In this document: piece after piece, positions 1 to 6,698 of the stretch
Numbering within the stretch: the stretch's first letter is position 1
Layout: each line of letters opens with the position of its first letter
Source: a bacterium
Lineage (GTDB): Bacteria > UBA9089 > CG2-30-40-21
Direction of reading: 5' to 3'
Length of the DNA: 15,649 nt
Assembly: GCA_018814245.1 (NCBI GenBank)
Contig: JAHIZN010000048.1
Coordinates: 1 to 15,649 of the forward strand
Program-made: the position numbers and the translations under genes
Notes under the pieces: generated by a model
Told to the model about the DNA's origin: nothing
Databases searched by the model: none
Seen by the model: the letters and a program-made list of their open reading frames with translations, nothing else

Positions 1-240
1 CATCTGGAAAGCAATAACATTCAGACAAGAAATCTATTTGCTGGGAATTTAATCAAGCATCCTTGCTTTGATGAAATGCGAAAGTCAGGTGAAGGCTATA
101 GAATAGTAGGAGAGTTGAAGAATACTGATTTTATTATGAATAATGCTTTTTGGATAGGGGTGTATCCGGGGATGGATATATTAATGATAGAATTTATATG
201 TGATATTATTTGTAAGCATGCTATAACTACTACACCGTAA
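1..240 (+). CDS. rfbH: RfbH-like CDP-4-keto-6-deoxyglucose 3-dehydrase, C-terminal end (5' end outside window)
   Basis: Frame 1 is open from the first base to TAA at 238-240, giving the last 79 residues of a PLP/PMP-dependent sugar aminotransferase-fold enzyme. The stretch reading TRNLFAGNLIKHPCF, then YRIVGELKNTDFIMNNAFWIGVYPGM, split by a short Lys/Ser/Gly linker, is what I recognise as the C-terminus of RfbH. RfbH, with its reductase partner, removes the 3-hydroxyl of CDP-4-keto-6-deoxy-D-glucose on the way to CDP-3,6-dideoxyhexoses of O-antigens. The last residues (CKHAITTTP) do not look like the usual acidic or hydrophobic tail, so the end may have been altered by recombination. The next feature is a small inverted-repeat element 37 bases downstream. 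Membership of the family is clear; other DegT/DnrJ/EryC1 enzymes are less likely because of the FAGNL and NTDxIMNN motifs. Confidence 0.85.
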   Translation, partial: HLESNNIQTRNLFAGNLIKHPCFDEMRKSGEGYRIVGELKNTDFIMNNAFWIGVYPGMDILMIEFICDIICKHAITTTP

Positions 241-241
241 C

Positions 242-262
242 CAGCAATTCTGTGTGAAAAAA
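242..262 (+). repeat. 21-nt repeat, copy 1 (20/21 identical to 5059-5079)
   Basis: The motif beginning CAGCAATTCTG and ending GTGAAAAAA follows the rfbH stop codon directly. A copy with one difference lies at the 3' end of the GT4 gene at 5059-5079. Both occur at the end of a polysaccharide gene. Seen directly; meaning unknown. Confidence 0.6.
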
Positions 263-276
263 GAAGGCATGTAGTA

Positions 277-401
277 AGGGACTGTCTAAAAATAACTGTT
301 GCAACTAATTAATATTTACGATATAATTATACTATGGCGAATGGAATTATGTAATATATCCAGAAAACAAAACTTGATATATTTATTGTTAGACAGTTCC
401 T
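277..401. mobile_element. MITE-like inverted-repeat element flanked by TA
   Basis: A 125-base unit has terminal inverted repeats of 19 bases: AGGGACTGTCTAAAAATAA at 277-295 and the reverse complement AGGAACTGTCTAACAATAA at 383-401, matching at 17 of 19. It is bracketed by TA dinucleotides at 275-276 and 402-403, as expected for elements that duplicate TA (the IS630/mariner type, or the IS427 group of IS5). The interior is AT-rich and has no ORF of useful length, so it would need a transposase supplied in trans. Confidence 0.75.
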
Positions 402-570
402 TAGCTAAATATAGATAAAAGTGTGCATGGGAAGAAAAAATTCGACAACTTAAGCCTGTCAAAGAATGAATTTAATCTCATATTAAAAAGAGTATCCTTG
501 TTTTGTTGAATAATTATACAGTTTGGGTAAGGTTTTTATTCTTGACTCCTTTCATGCAGAATTGCTGCAA

Positions 571-612
571 CTTGGGGGCTTTCAGGAACCGTGGGTTACA
601 TTCTTGAGGATA
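571..612 (+). pseudogene. Scrap of a coiled-coil/PD-(D/E)XK-like gene
   Basis: This stretch aligns with 15062-15104, the codons for LGGLSGTVGYILED in the intact gene at 14681-15448. It has two substitutions and one missing G (five Gs in place of six), so 40 of 43 positions match and the frame is lost. Sequence on both sides does not continue the match convincingly. It is best read as a broken remnant of a second family member. Confidence 0.6.
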
Positions 613-641
613 ATCGAATGATGCTTCCTGTTTAATAAGGA

Positions 642-774
642 TAGGACTTACGCATTTTGGATAAAAACGACTAAAAATAAATAATTGTTTGGTAAATAGT
701 GCCTATTTTTAGCACTATTTTAAGCCAAAATTCATCAAAAAGGTATAGGAATTGTTTAAAATGCGTAAGTCCTA
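642..774. mobile_element. MITE-like element with perfect 17-bp terminal inverted repeats
   Basis: TAGGACTTACGCATTTT at 642-658 is repeated exactly in inverted orientation at 758-774, giving a 133-base unit whose outermost bases are TA on both sides, consistent with a TA target duplication. A second perfect hairpin sits inside (AAATAGTGC at 694-702, GCACTATTT at 712-720). There is no coding capacity. The perfect ends suggest a recent insertion. Confidence 0.8.
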
Positions 775-779
775 AAATA

Positions 780-1032
780 TTGATTGACTAAAAGGAGGTG
801 AAGGTTTATACTGTATTTATTCGGTAAAATAGAAGCAGGCTCTGCTGAGGAGCAACCTGCCAAGAGATAGCCGGATAAGGTGGCGACAGATTATCATCGT
901 GACAGGCGAAGGATTAGTATTGCTCACCAATTAAATCTTGTCCTCACAAAAGTAAGAAAAGGTGATTAATATGATAATCTTGAGCTTCTTTTTATGTCTA
1001 AAAACCTCTGTATTTTGGGCAGATTCTCAGAA
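780..1032. other. Intergenic stretch with no recognised gene
   Basis: A very strong Shine-Dalgarno-like sequence, AAGGAGGTGA, lies near 792-801, but no ATG or GTG follows at a useful distance. The downstream frame reads only about 20 codons (starting LYLFGKIEAG) before TAG. This may be the corpse of a small gene; I cannot name it. Confidence 0.35.
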
Positions 1033-1085
1033 AAAAGTCGATTAACTATTGAATGGAAAATTACGATTCACAGTGAACCAGTACA
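1033..1085 (+). repeat. 53-bp dispersed repeat, copy 1
   Basis: These bases match 9920-9972 at 47 of 53 positions. Both copies contain TTCAC-purine-GTGAA, a short inverted repeat, and both are preceded a little upstream by TCTTGAGC. In the same frame they would read SRLxIExKITIHxEP. Here the repeat forms the upstream part of the open frame of the methyltransferase gene, which argues that the frame before 1132 is not the native N-terminus. Confidence 0.65.
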
Positions 1086-1131
1086 ATACGAATCGGAGAA
1101 ATATCTTGGTTTAAAGGAGTTCTTTATTAAA

Positions 1132-1800
1132 ATGAGTACTATACTTGAGAAATTGTATAATGAAAAGAATATTTCCTATTATTCTTCAAGTATTCGAGAG
1201 GATATTATTTCACTAATATTAGGAAAAGAACTTAATATATTGGAAGTTGGATGTGGAAATGGTGCTACACTTATAGAATTAAAGAGAAATGGAATAGCAA
1301 AAGAAATAATTGGTATCGAATTATATGAAAATGCATTATCCAATTCAAAACATCTTCTTGATAGAATTATTATAGGAAATATAGAAGACATTGAGCTTGA
1401 TTTTGACGAGCACTATTTTGATGTGATAATTTTTGCTGATGTTTTAGAGCATTTGCTTGATCCTTATACGATAATAAAGAAAATAAAAAAGTATCTTAAG
1501 CCAAGCGGTATAGTAATTTCAAGCATACCTAATATACAAGAATGTATGACATTATTATCTATCTTTAAAGGTGATTTTAAATATGTTGACTCAGGTATTT
1601 TGGATAAAACTCATTTGAGATTTTTCTGCAAAAAAAATATGATAAAGTTGTTTGATAATGATTTTATTATTCGGAAAATACAAATTAAAAATCAGAATGG
1701 GAGTAAAAGGGCAATAGTTAACAAATTAACATTTAGAATATTTGAGCATTTTTTGGCTACACAATATATCATTGTTGCAGAATATGTAGTCGTTAAGTAA
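1132..1800 (+). CDS. Class I SAM-dependent methyltransferase of the polysaccharide cluster
   Basis: This 222-residue protein has a Rossmann-fold methyltransferase core. Motif I is LEVGCGNG at residues 37-44, followed by the acidic strand-2 end IGIELYE (Glu63), the post-II segment FADVLEHLLDP (101-111) and LKPSGIVISSIPN (122-134). The tail DKTHLRFFCKKNM resembles small-molecule and glycan methyltransferases found beside glycosyltransferases. The open frame extends up to 994, but I start at ATG 1132 for two reasons: AGGAG lies at 1115-1119, and the upstream codons fall in a dispersed repeat with no methyltransferase character. A start in the YYSSSIREDI region is also usual for the family. Its acceptor cannot be deduced; O-methylation of a sugar or lipid carrier is an inference from the neighbours. 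The gene is very AT-rich, like the glycosyltransferases next to it, which suggests horizontal acquisition of the cluster. Confidence 0.8.
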   Translation: MSTILEKLYNEKNISYYSSSIREDIISLILGKELNILEVGCGNGATLIELKRNGIAKEIIGIELYENALSNSKHLLDRIIIGNIEDIELDFDEHYFDVIIFADVLEHLLDPYTIIKKIKKYLKPSGIVISSIPNIQECMTLLSIFKGDFKYVDSGILDKTHLRFFCKKNMIKLFDNDFIIRKIQIKNQNGSKRAIVNKLTFRIFEHFLATQYIIVAEYVVVK

Positions 1801-1910
1801 AAAAATAACATTGAAGATAAAAGGATTACTGATGAATTATTGTGATGCAATTTCTAACCGCACGGCTCGAAATTTTTTGTAGTCCAATATTTAATTACAA
1901 GAGGTAAATA

Positions 1911-2951
1911 GTGATTTCAAATGAAAGATTAAAGACTTATATCATTATCCTTAACTACAACGGTTGGACTGACACGATAGAGTGTTTGGAGAGTGTTTTT
2001 AGGAGTGATTATCTAAATTTTCAAGTTGTAGTTGTGGATAATAATTCACCGAACAATTCATTGGAATATATTAAAGCTTGGTCAGAGGGGAAAATTAATG
2101 TTTGGACTGATCCGAAAAATCAATTAAGGCATTTATCTTTTCCACCTGTTCAAAAGCCAATTTCTTCTGTTTATTACACAAAAAAAGAAGCAGAAAAAGG
2201 CGGAAATAGAGATTTAGAAAATAAATTTAATAATCCATTGATTTTAATTCAAACAGGTCATAATGGAGGTTTTGCTTTTGGTAATAATGTGGGAATAAGC
2301 TATGCTCTGGCAAAAGATGATTTTGAATATATTTGGCTTTTAAATAATGATACAGTAATATCTTCCAATAGTATTTCTATTTCTGTTGAATTTTTTAAAA
2401 AGCATCCAGAAGTTGATTTAATTGGACCCAAGATACTTGATACTAATAATGAAGATTGGCAATGGTCATTTTTAAGGCGAGTAAGCTTTTGGTCTAGTTT
2501 GCTTACTCAAAGTCCTATTAGATGGCTCGTGTATAAAACTTCTTATTATCGTAGTTTTTTCGCTACTAATAATATACCACAGAAGGTATATTCAATCCCA
2601 GGAAGTTCGATGATGTTTAGAAAAATAGAACTTCTCGATGAAAATACCTTTCTTTTTTGGGAAGAATTTATAATTGCTGAAAGAATGAGAAGCTCTGGAT
2701 TAATAACTTATTTTGTTCCAGATGTTATTATTTGGCACAAATTGGGTAAAAGTATTTCTAAAACAGGTGCTAAAAAATCTATAGAAAACTTGAAAAGTGG
2801 AAACTACTTTTTTGACAACTATTTATATTTATCAAATCTTGAAAGATGTATTTTGCTATTGCTTCGAGTGTTAAGTTATATGCTAAAGATGTTATTTGAT
2901 AAATCGTATCGGAAACATTTGGGAGAATTCTTAAGAGTAGTTTTTTCGTAA
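1911..2951 (+). CDS. GT2-family glycosyltransferase (rhamnosyltransferase-like)
   Basis: The 346-residue product starts at GTG 1911, six bases after AGAGG. It has the GT-A layout of family 2: YIIILNYNGW at residues 10-19, nucleotide-binding DNNS at 43-46, GGFAFGNNVG at 119-128 and the metal-binding NND at 145-147. The later WEEFIIAERMRSSG segment stands where catalytic-base ED or EE motifs occur, followed by VPDVIIWHK. It probably transfers a deoxyhexose or hexose from a nucleotide sugar to a growing lipid-linked oligosaccharide at the inner face of the membrane. The stretch between DNNS and GGFAFGNN is about 45 residues longer than in short family members (residues about 60-110, including RHLSFPPV). 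The C-terminus is hydrophobic and basic (about 312-346), suggesting membrane association. The donor sugar cannot be read from sequence. Confidence 0.85.
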   Translation: MISNERLKTYIIILNYNGWTDTIECLESVFRSDYLNFQVVVVDNNSPNNSLEYIKAWSEGKINVWTDPKNQLRHLSFPPVQKPISSVYYTKKEAEKGGNRDLENKFNNPLILIQTGHNGGFAFGNNVGISYALAKDDFEYIWLLNNDTVISSNSISISVEFFKKHPEVDLIGPKILDTNNEDWQWSFLRRVSFWSSLLTQSPIRWLVYKTSYYRSFFATNNIPQKVYSIPGSSMMFRKIELLDENTFLFWEEFIIAERMRSSGLITYFVPDVIIWHKLGKSISKTGAKKSIENLKSGNYFFDNYLYLSNLERCILLLLRVLSYMLKMLFDKSYRKHLGEFLRVVFS

Positions 2952-2952
2952 C

Positions 2953-3077
2953 TGCTCAATATCCTGTGGCAATTTCATGAGGTTGAAAGTGATAAGGCAA
3001 TCTAATTCGTTGTGATTGTGGAAGTAAGCTCACAATGGCAATCTTCGTGGCTTGCAAACTCCACGGATTATTGAGCA
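2953..3077. repeat. Inverted-repeat unit after the GT2 gene
   Basis: TGCTCAATATCCTGTGG at 2953-2969 is mirrored by CCACGGATTATTGAGCA at 3061-3077, with small differences near the inner end. The unit is 125 bases long and begins two bases after the GT2 stop codon. No credible protein lies within; the frames on both strands look like chance. It is probably another non-autonomous element or a decayed IS end. Confidence 0.45.
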
Positions 3078-3200
3078 ATTTCAAGCTGTGCGGTTGTTGT
3101 GTTAAGCCACAGAAATATAACAATAGTACGCAAATACAGAGAAAGAGCCACAAAGTCCTGCGGTGAAATGTCAAGAAAAAATGAGCTAATATTTAACTTT

Positions 3201-3224
3201 TCTGTCCCTGCAATTGGGGACAGA
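3201..3224. repeat. Hairpin with an 8-bp perfect stem
   Basis: TCTGTCCC at 3201-3208 pairs with GGGACAGA at 3217-3224 across an 8-base loop. No T-run follows, so it is not a typical terminator. Further small hairpins near 3294-3312 and 3336-3357 make this 450-base gene-free stretch (2952-3402) structure-rich but otherwise unremarkable. It may include the outer end of the IS110-type element. Confidence 0.5.
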
Positions 3225-3402
3225 TATAGCCTTAAAGGTTAAATAGATGCAAAATGTTACAGCTTCAATTAACACAGTGTGAAAGCATTAATATGATGGA
3301 GAGATTTCTCCATTCGAGATAAAAATGTTTAACAATAGGCATTCACCCCCTATTTAATAGATTTCGCAAGTGGAATAAGAGAATCATTGCTTAATTTTTA
3401 GT

Positions 3403-3621
3403 TTAGCAAGGCAAAGAGAACAGATCAATTTGTTTTAGGTAATTCATATATTTTTTTGATTGAAGCAAAGAAAATATTACCCTGACTAATTTTCTGGCTG
3501 AAAGAACCAGAGCTCTTTTGTGTTGATGTTTAGTAACCTCAGCATACTTTTTGGTATAGTAAGCCTTAAAGTCAAAATTGTGTATTTTAAGAGAGTTAGC
3601 AGCTTCTACCAAATAGTATCT
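3403..3621 (-). pseudogene. IS110-family transposase, C-terminal remnant
   Basis: Reading the minus strand from about 3621 gives RYYLVEAANSLKIHNFDF, then FKAYYTKKYAEVTKHQHKR, then ALVLSARKLVRVIFSLLQ, ending at a stop at 3403. This is the recognisable C-terminal transposase domain of IS110 recombinases: a (Y)LVEAA helix, an F-x-A-YY segment and an A-x-x-ARKL helix. The N-terminal DEDD domain is missing. On the + strand the match ends just where the glycosyltransferase stump begins, so the junction near 3620 is probably the break left by insertion or deletion. Only about 70 codons remain, so it cannot be active. Confidence 0.7.
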
Positions 3622-3948
3622 GGGGTAAATGGAAATTTTTTTAAAAATTTACTTACATGTGATTATGATTTATGGATTAGATTAGGATTATATGGCAAGA
3701 AAGTATATTATATAAATAAACCGTTAGCTGTTTATCGAAAACATAACTTTAATATGTCCAATCAAGTTATTAAAATGACCAAACAAACCATTATTGTTAT
3801 TTTAAATTATCGAAAAGTGTTAAGAAAATTTTGTATATTTTCTTATAAGATTGTTCTATTAATATTGATAACACGATGTTATAGATTAAAAAATTTTGTT
3901 CGTAAAGAACAATTACTCAGTATATTATTAAGAGAATTATTTTTATAA
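3619..3948 (+). pseudogene. GT2 glycosyltransferase, 3' stump
   Basis: From about 3619 the frame reads SGVNGNFFKNLLTCDYDLW, then IRLGLYGKKVYYINKPLAVY, then RKHNFNMS. This is the distal part of a GT2 catalytic domain: a GGxxExF-like segment, the CDYD equivalent of the EDYDLW motif, and the IxxPLAxYRxHxxNMS end. A basic, hydrophobic tail follows. The nucleotide-sugar-binding half (DNNS and DxD region) is absent, and sequence upstream of about 3620 belongs to an IS110 remnant on the other strand. The frame stays open to 3520 only by chance over that remnant. I regard it as a truncated, inactive gene of the cluster. The CDS ends 22 bases before the GT4 start. Confidence 0.75.
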
Positions 3949-3970
3949 CTTCTGTGATGGTAACAAAATT

Positions 3971-5074
3971 ATGCGTATTCTTTATATTTCTGGAGCGTTT
4001 CCTCCGATGAAGTGTGGCGTGGGAGATTATACTGCTCTTCTTATAGACAAAATCTCCTCATTTACTGAAGTTAAAACAGCTTTAATTACAAATAATATTG
4101 CTCAAGGGATTAATGAAGATTATAATTTTGAAATATTTCCAATTGTTAAAAATTGGAATATGTTGGATGTTTTTAATATTCAAAAAACTATAAAATTATG
4201 GAAACCTGATTTGGTGCATATCCAATACCCTGCCAAAGGGTATGGCAGAAAGATAGCTGTACATTTTCTGCCAATGATATTACAGTTAAAAAAAGTACCT
4301 GTTGTGCAGACTTGGCATGAACCTTTAAGATGGAAAGGGTGTTTTCGATATTTACCTAATATATTTGCTCGTGGAACACTCATTGTTGTTGAACCAAACT
4401 ATATCGATTTGATTCCATTTTGGTTTCAATGGATCGTTAAGTTCAAGCATCTCCATTTTATACCTGTTGCGTCCAGCATTCCTTTTGTTAGTATCAATAT
4501 GTCAGAATTAACTATGTTGCGTTCTAAATTTGATGGATTAACGCATAACATAATTGCATATTTTGGTTTTGTTAGTCCAGCAAAGGGTATTGAATATATA
4601 TTTCAAATTGCTAATCCTGAGATTGATCGAATAGTGCTAATTTGTGAGTTAAATCCAAATAATTCATATCATAAATATATTTTAAATATTATTAATCAAA
4701 AACCTTGGGCTGGAAAAGTATTTGTAACAGGCTTCTTGAATGATAAAGAGGTGGGTGGTATTCTATCCTCTGTTGATGCAGTAGTTTTTCCGTTTGTAAA
4801 AGGACTAAGTTCAAGAAATACCTCTTTTTTAGCAGCTAAAATACAAGGTTCATTTATACTAACTACTTCTAAAAAACAATGTGGCTATAATATAGAAGAA
4901 AATGTGTACTACTCTTATCCTGGAGATATTACAGATATGAAAAAGTCTTTGCGTTTGTATAGCGGCAAACATATTTTACCACAATTAGATCATTCTTACA
5001 ATTGGGATTATATTGCTGATAAACATCTAAGTATATATCGTAATTTACTTTCAAACATCAGCAATTCTGAGTGA
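3971..5074 (+). CDS. GT4-like (GT-B fold) glycosyltransferase
   Basis: The product has 367 residues, the normal size of a two-domain GT-B enzyme. The N-terminal domain opens MRILYISGAFPPMKCGVGDY, the usual first strand and glycine loop for the acceptor side. VHIQYP is near residue 80 and TWHEPLR near 118. The C-terminal donor domain shows AYFGFVSPAKGIEYIF, KVFVTGFLNDKEVGGILSSV and AVVFPFVKGLSSRNTSFLAA. That last segment occupies the place of the ExxxxxxxE donor-binding motif, in the FPFxxGxSxRxxS form found in one branch of the family. It likely transfers a sugar to the lipid-linked glycan in the cytoplasm or at the membrane. Only a weak ribosome site precedes ATG 3971. The last codons run into a repeat (5059-5079), and an IS1-like end begins eight bases after the stop, so the natural C-terminus may have been trimmed. 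Confidence 0.8.
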   Translation: MRILYISGAFPPMKCGVGDYTALLIDKISSFTEVKTALITNNIAQGINEDYNFEIFPIVKNWNMLDVFNIQKTIKLWKPDLVHIQYPAKGYGRKIAVHFLPMILQLKKVPVVQTWHEPLRWKGCFRYLPNIFARGTLIVVEPNYIDLIPFWFQWIVKFKHLHFIPVASSIPFVSINMSELTMLRSKFDGLTHNIIAYFGFVSPAKGIEYIFQIANPEIDRIVLICELNPNNSYHKYILNIINQKPWAGKVFVTGFLNDKEVGGILSSVDAVVFPFVKGLSSRNTSFLAAKIQGSFILTTSKKQCGYNIEENVYYSYPGDITDMKKSLRLYSGKHILPQLDHSYNWDYIADKHLSIYRNLLSNISNSE

Positions 5075-5079
5075 AAAAA
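5059..5079 (+). repeat. 21-nt repeat, copy 2
   Basis: This copy differs by one base from 242-262. It spans the last five codons and the stop of the GT4 gene. Confidence 0.6.
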
Positions 5080-5081
5080 TC

Positions 5082-5115
5082 GGTGGTGTCCTAACATAGC
5101 TAAAGCTTATAATTA
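5082..5115. mobile_element. Solo end of an IS1-like element
   Basis: These 34 bases starting GGTGGTGTCCTAA match the left end of the IS1-like element at 7532-7565 in 30 of 34 positions, without gaps; similarity fades after this. No transposase follows. It is a deletion remnant or a minimal derivative. Confidence 0.65.
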
Positions 5116-5299
5116 ATATGAATTGTATGTAATAGATTTAGTGCGAAATAAGACATAGTTTGATATAAGTTTAAAAATTACAATGGATTATAAAACATAA
5201 AGAAAAAATGAAGTAACTGCTTGTTTTACAGTAAGTTATAGCAAGTAAGTGCTTATTTACGCAACATCTCTAATATTTGGATATTAAAGGAGAGAACCC

Positions 5300-6133
5300 A
5301 TGAAGCAAATAATAAAATTAGTAATCTTATCATTGATAGGAGCTTTTACGAAAAAATTATTGGGCCGGCATGTATATGCATTAATTATAACGTCAGCTAA
5401 CGGTCTATGTTATGCAGTTGATCCAGAAGATTATGGGGTTGGCAGAAAATTAAGAATGACTGGGGAATATGGGTTGGATGAAATTGAAAGACTGAAGCCA
5501 CATATCACACCAGATAGTAAAGTCCTAATCATTGGGGCTCATGTTGGAACCTTGGCTATACCCATATCTAAACTCTGCAAGGACGTTGTCGCTATAGAGG
5601 CAAATCCAACTACATACAATTTATTAACAACAAATATAGTATTGAATTCTATTTCTAATTGTCGAGCAATAAACATTGCGGCGAACGATAAAGATGAAAA
5701 TATTGAATTTCTAATAAGTAGAGCCAATTCTGGAGGCAGTAAACGGGTTCCAAAGATTAAAAAATTCGTATATTATTATGATAATCCTGAGAAAATCTCC
5801 ATAAAGGCGGTTATTCTTGACAAATATTTGGAAGAGAAAAAATTTGACATTATTATTATGGACATAGAGGGAGCAGAGTACTTTGCCCTGCAAGGCATGC
5901 AGGAGATACTCTCCAAATGTAAGTTACTTGTAGTAGAGTTTTTGCCACATCACTTGAAGAATGTTAGCGGTGTAACGGTAGAGCAATTTCTATCAGTAAT
6001 TACGCCTCATTTTTCTAAGTTGACGATACCATCAAAACAACTTGTATTAGATGTCTCTGGATGTGTTGATTGCTTGACTGAAATGTACAATCTCGAACAA
6101 GGAGATAACGGTATTATATTTGAGAAGGTTTAA
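5300..6133 (+). CDS. FkbM-family methyltransferase
   Basis: This 277-residue protein starts at ATG 5300 behind a good AGGAG site seven bases upstream. The FkbM domain spans roughly residues 70-235. It comprises the SAM-binding loop KVLIIGAHVGTLAIPISKLC (74-93), the acidic end of strand 2 in VVAIEANPTTYNLL (Glu100), and the family signature FDIIIMDIEGAEYFALQGM, with the two acids in DIEGAE, followed by VVEF. In the SAM loop the common Asp before GANxG is Ile. A short hydrophobic N-terminus (about 5-30) may touch the membrane. FkbM enzymes are O-methyltransferases acting on sugars, polyketides or peptides; next to glycosyltransferases a role in glycan methylation is the most economical reading. 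It ends the polysaccharide block, and only IS material follows. Confidence 0.85.
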   Translation: MKQIIKLVILSLIGAFTKKLLGRHVYALIITSANGLCYAVDPEDYGVGRKLRMTGEYGLDEIERLKPHITPDSKVLIIGAHVGTLAIPISKLCKDVVAIEANPTTYNLLTTNIVLNSISNCRAINIAANDKDENIEFLISRANSGGSKRVPKIKKFVYYYDNPEKISIKAVILDKYLEEKKFDIIIMDIEGAEYFALQGMQEILSKCKLLVVEFLPHHLKNVSGVTVEQFLSVITPHFSKLTIPSKQLVLDVSGCVDCLTEMYNLEQGDNGIIFEKV

Positions 6134-6140
6134 TAGCGGA

Positions 6141-6205
6141 GTTGAGTGGAAGGTTCTGGGTGTCGCAAGCTTGCTTACGTCAGACCATGTTCTTTCCACT
6201 TCAAC
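6141..6205. repeat. Large imperfect hairpin downstream of the FkbM gene
   Basis: GTTGAGTGGAA at 6141-6151 is mirrored by TTCCACTTCAAC at 6194-6205 with one extra base. The centre carries the perfect 10-base palindrome GCAAGCTTGC (6165-6174). It lies eight bases past the CDS. No T-run follows, so it could be a stabilising 3' hairpin or a repeat element. I see nothing else in 6206-6402 apart from a weak hairpin at 6342-6360. Confidence 0.45.
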
Positions 6206-6402
6206 GATTTGTTGACAAGGGCAAACCAATGTCCGAGGTAACAACTCGTTGTAGTTGTGTGCGTTTGTTAGGAGCGACACTTGAAAAAGTTCACAAAAAG
6301 TGCATTTATGGTACACTGCAATTGGATAGAAGCACAACAAAGAGTATTGTTTAAATACTCAACCACTACCTGTTGCATATTAGTAGTTATATTTTTTCGT
6401 AA

Positions 6403-6585
6403 CAACTTAATATGCTGAGCCGACAGTGCATAGTAGGACGGATTGATAATACCGAACAACTGAAACAAAAAGTAAAAGTATGAGAAGAAAATAGGAATGG
6501 AAAAGAGGCAAAAGTAAACTGGCAATTCATTATTGACGATGTATGGATCAAACTAAAGAAACTTCATCTATCAATTGAAGGATAA
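6403..6585 (+). pseudogene. IS630-type transposase, C-terminal remnant
   Basis: The frame reads QLNMLSRQCIVGRIDN, then TEQLKQKVKV, a stop, then EENRNGKEAKVNWQFIIDD and VWIKLKKLHLSIEG before TAA. The order LSRQC, RID, a helix, RN, KVNWQF, A/V-x-IKLKxLxxS is what I know as the C-terminus of one IS630-like transposase group. The internal TGA and the missing DDE core make it dead. This rests on motif recall, so the family name is tentative. Confidence 0.6.
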
Positions 6586-6698
6586 CTGTGCTGCTTCAGA
6601 CGGAATCGTAATTTTCTTCAATTTAAATAAGCTATAGAATAGTGTCGATATGGTATGGGGATTTAATGTCTATAGGCTTATTAAATTGGAGGGATATT

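Noticed and set aside
811..870. Short reading LYLFGKIEAGSAEEQP behind a strong Shine-Dalgarno-like sequence, faintly like the cleavage region of UmuD/LexA proteins
   Set aside because: Only about 15 codons with no start codon at the right place; the resemblance is too short to call.
994..1131. Upstream start for the methyltransferase adding 46 residues
   Set aside because: It covers a dispersed repeat; the conserved enzyme and a ribosome site begin near 1132.
2956..3174. 72-codon minus-strand ORF with a hydrophobic N-terminus
   Set aside because: It overlaps an inverted-repeat unit and has no ribosome site or recognisable domain; the hydrophobic run is composition-driven.
6142..6354. 70-codon ORF after the FkbM gene
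   Set aside because: It starts inside a hairpin, lacks a ribosome site and resembles no family I know.
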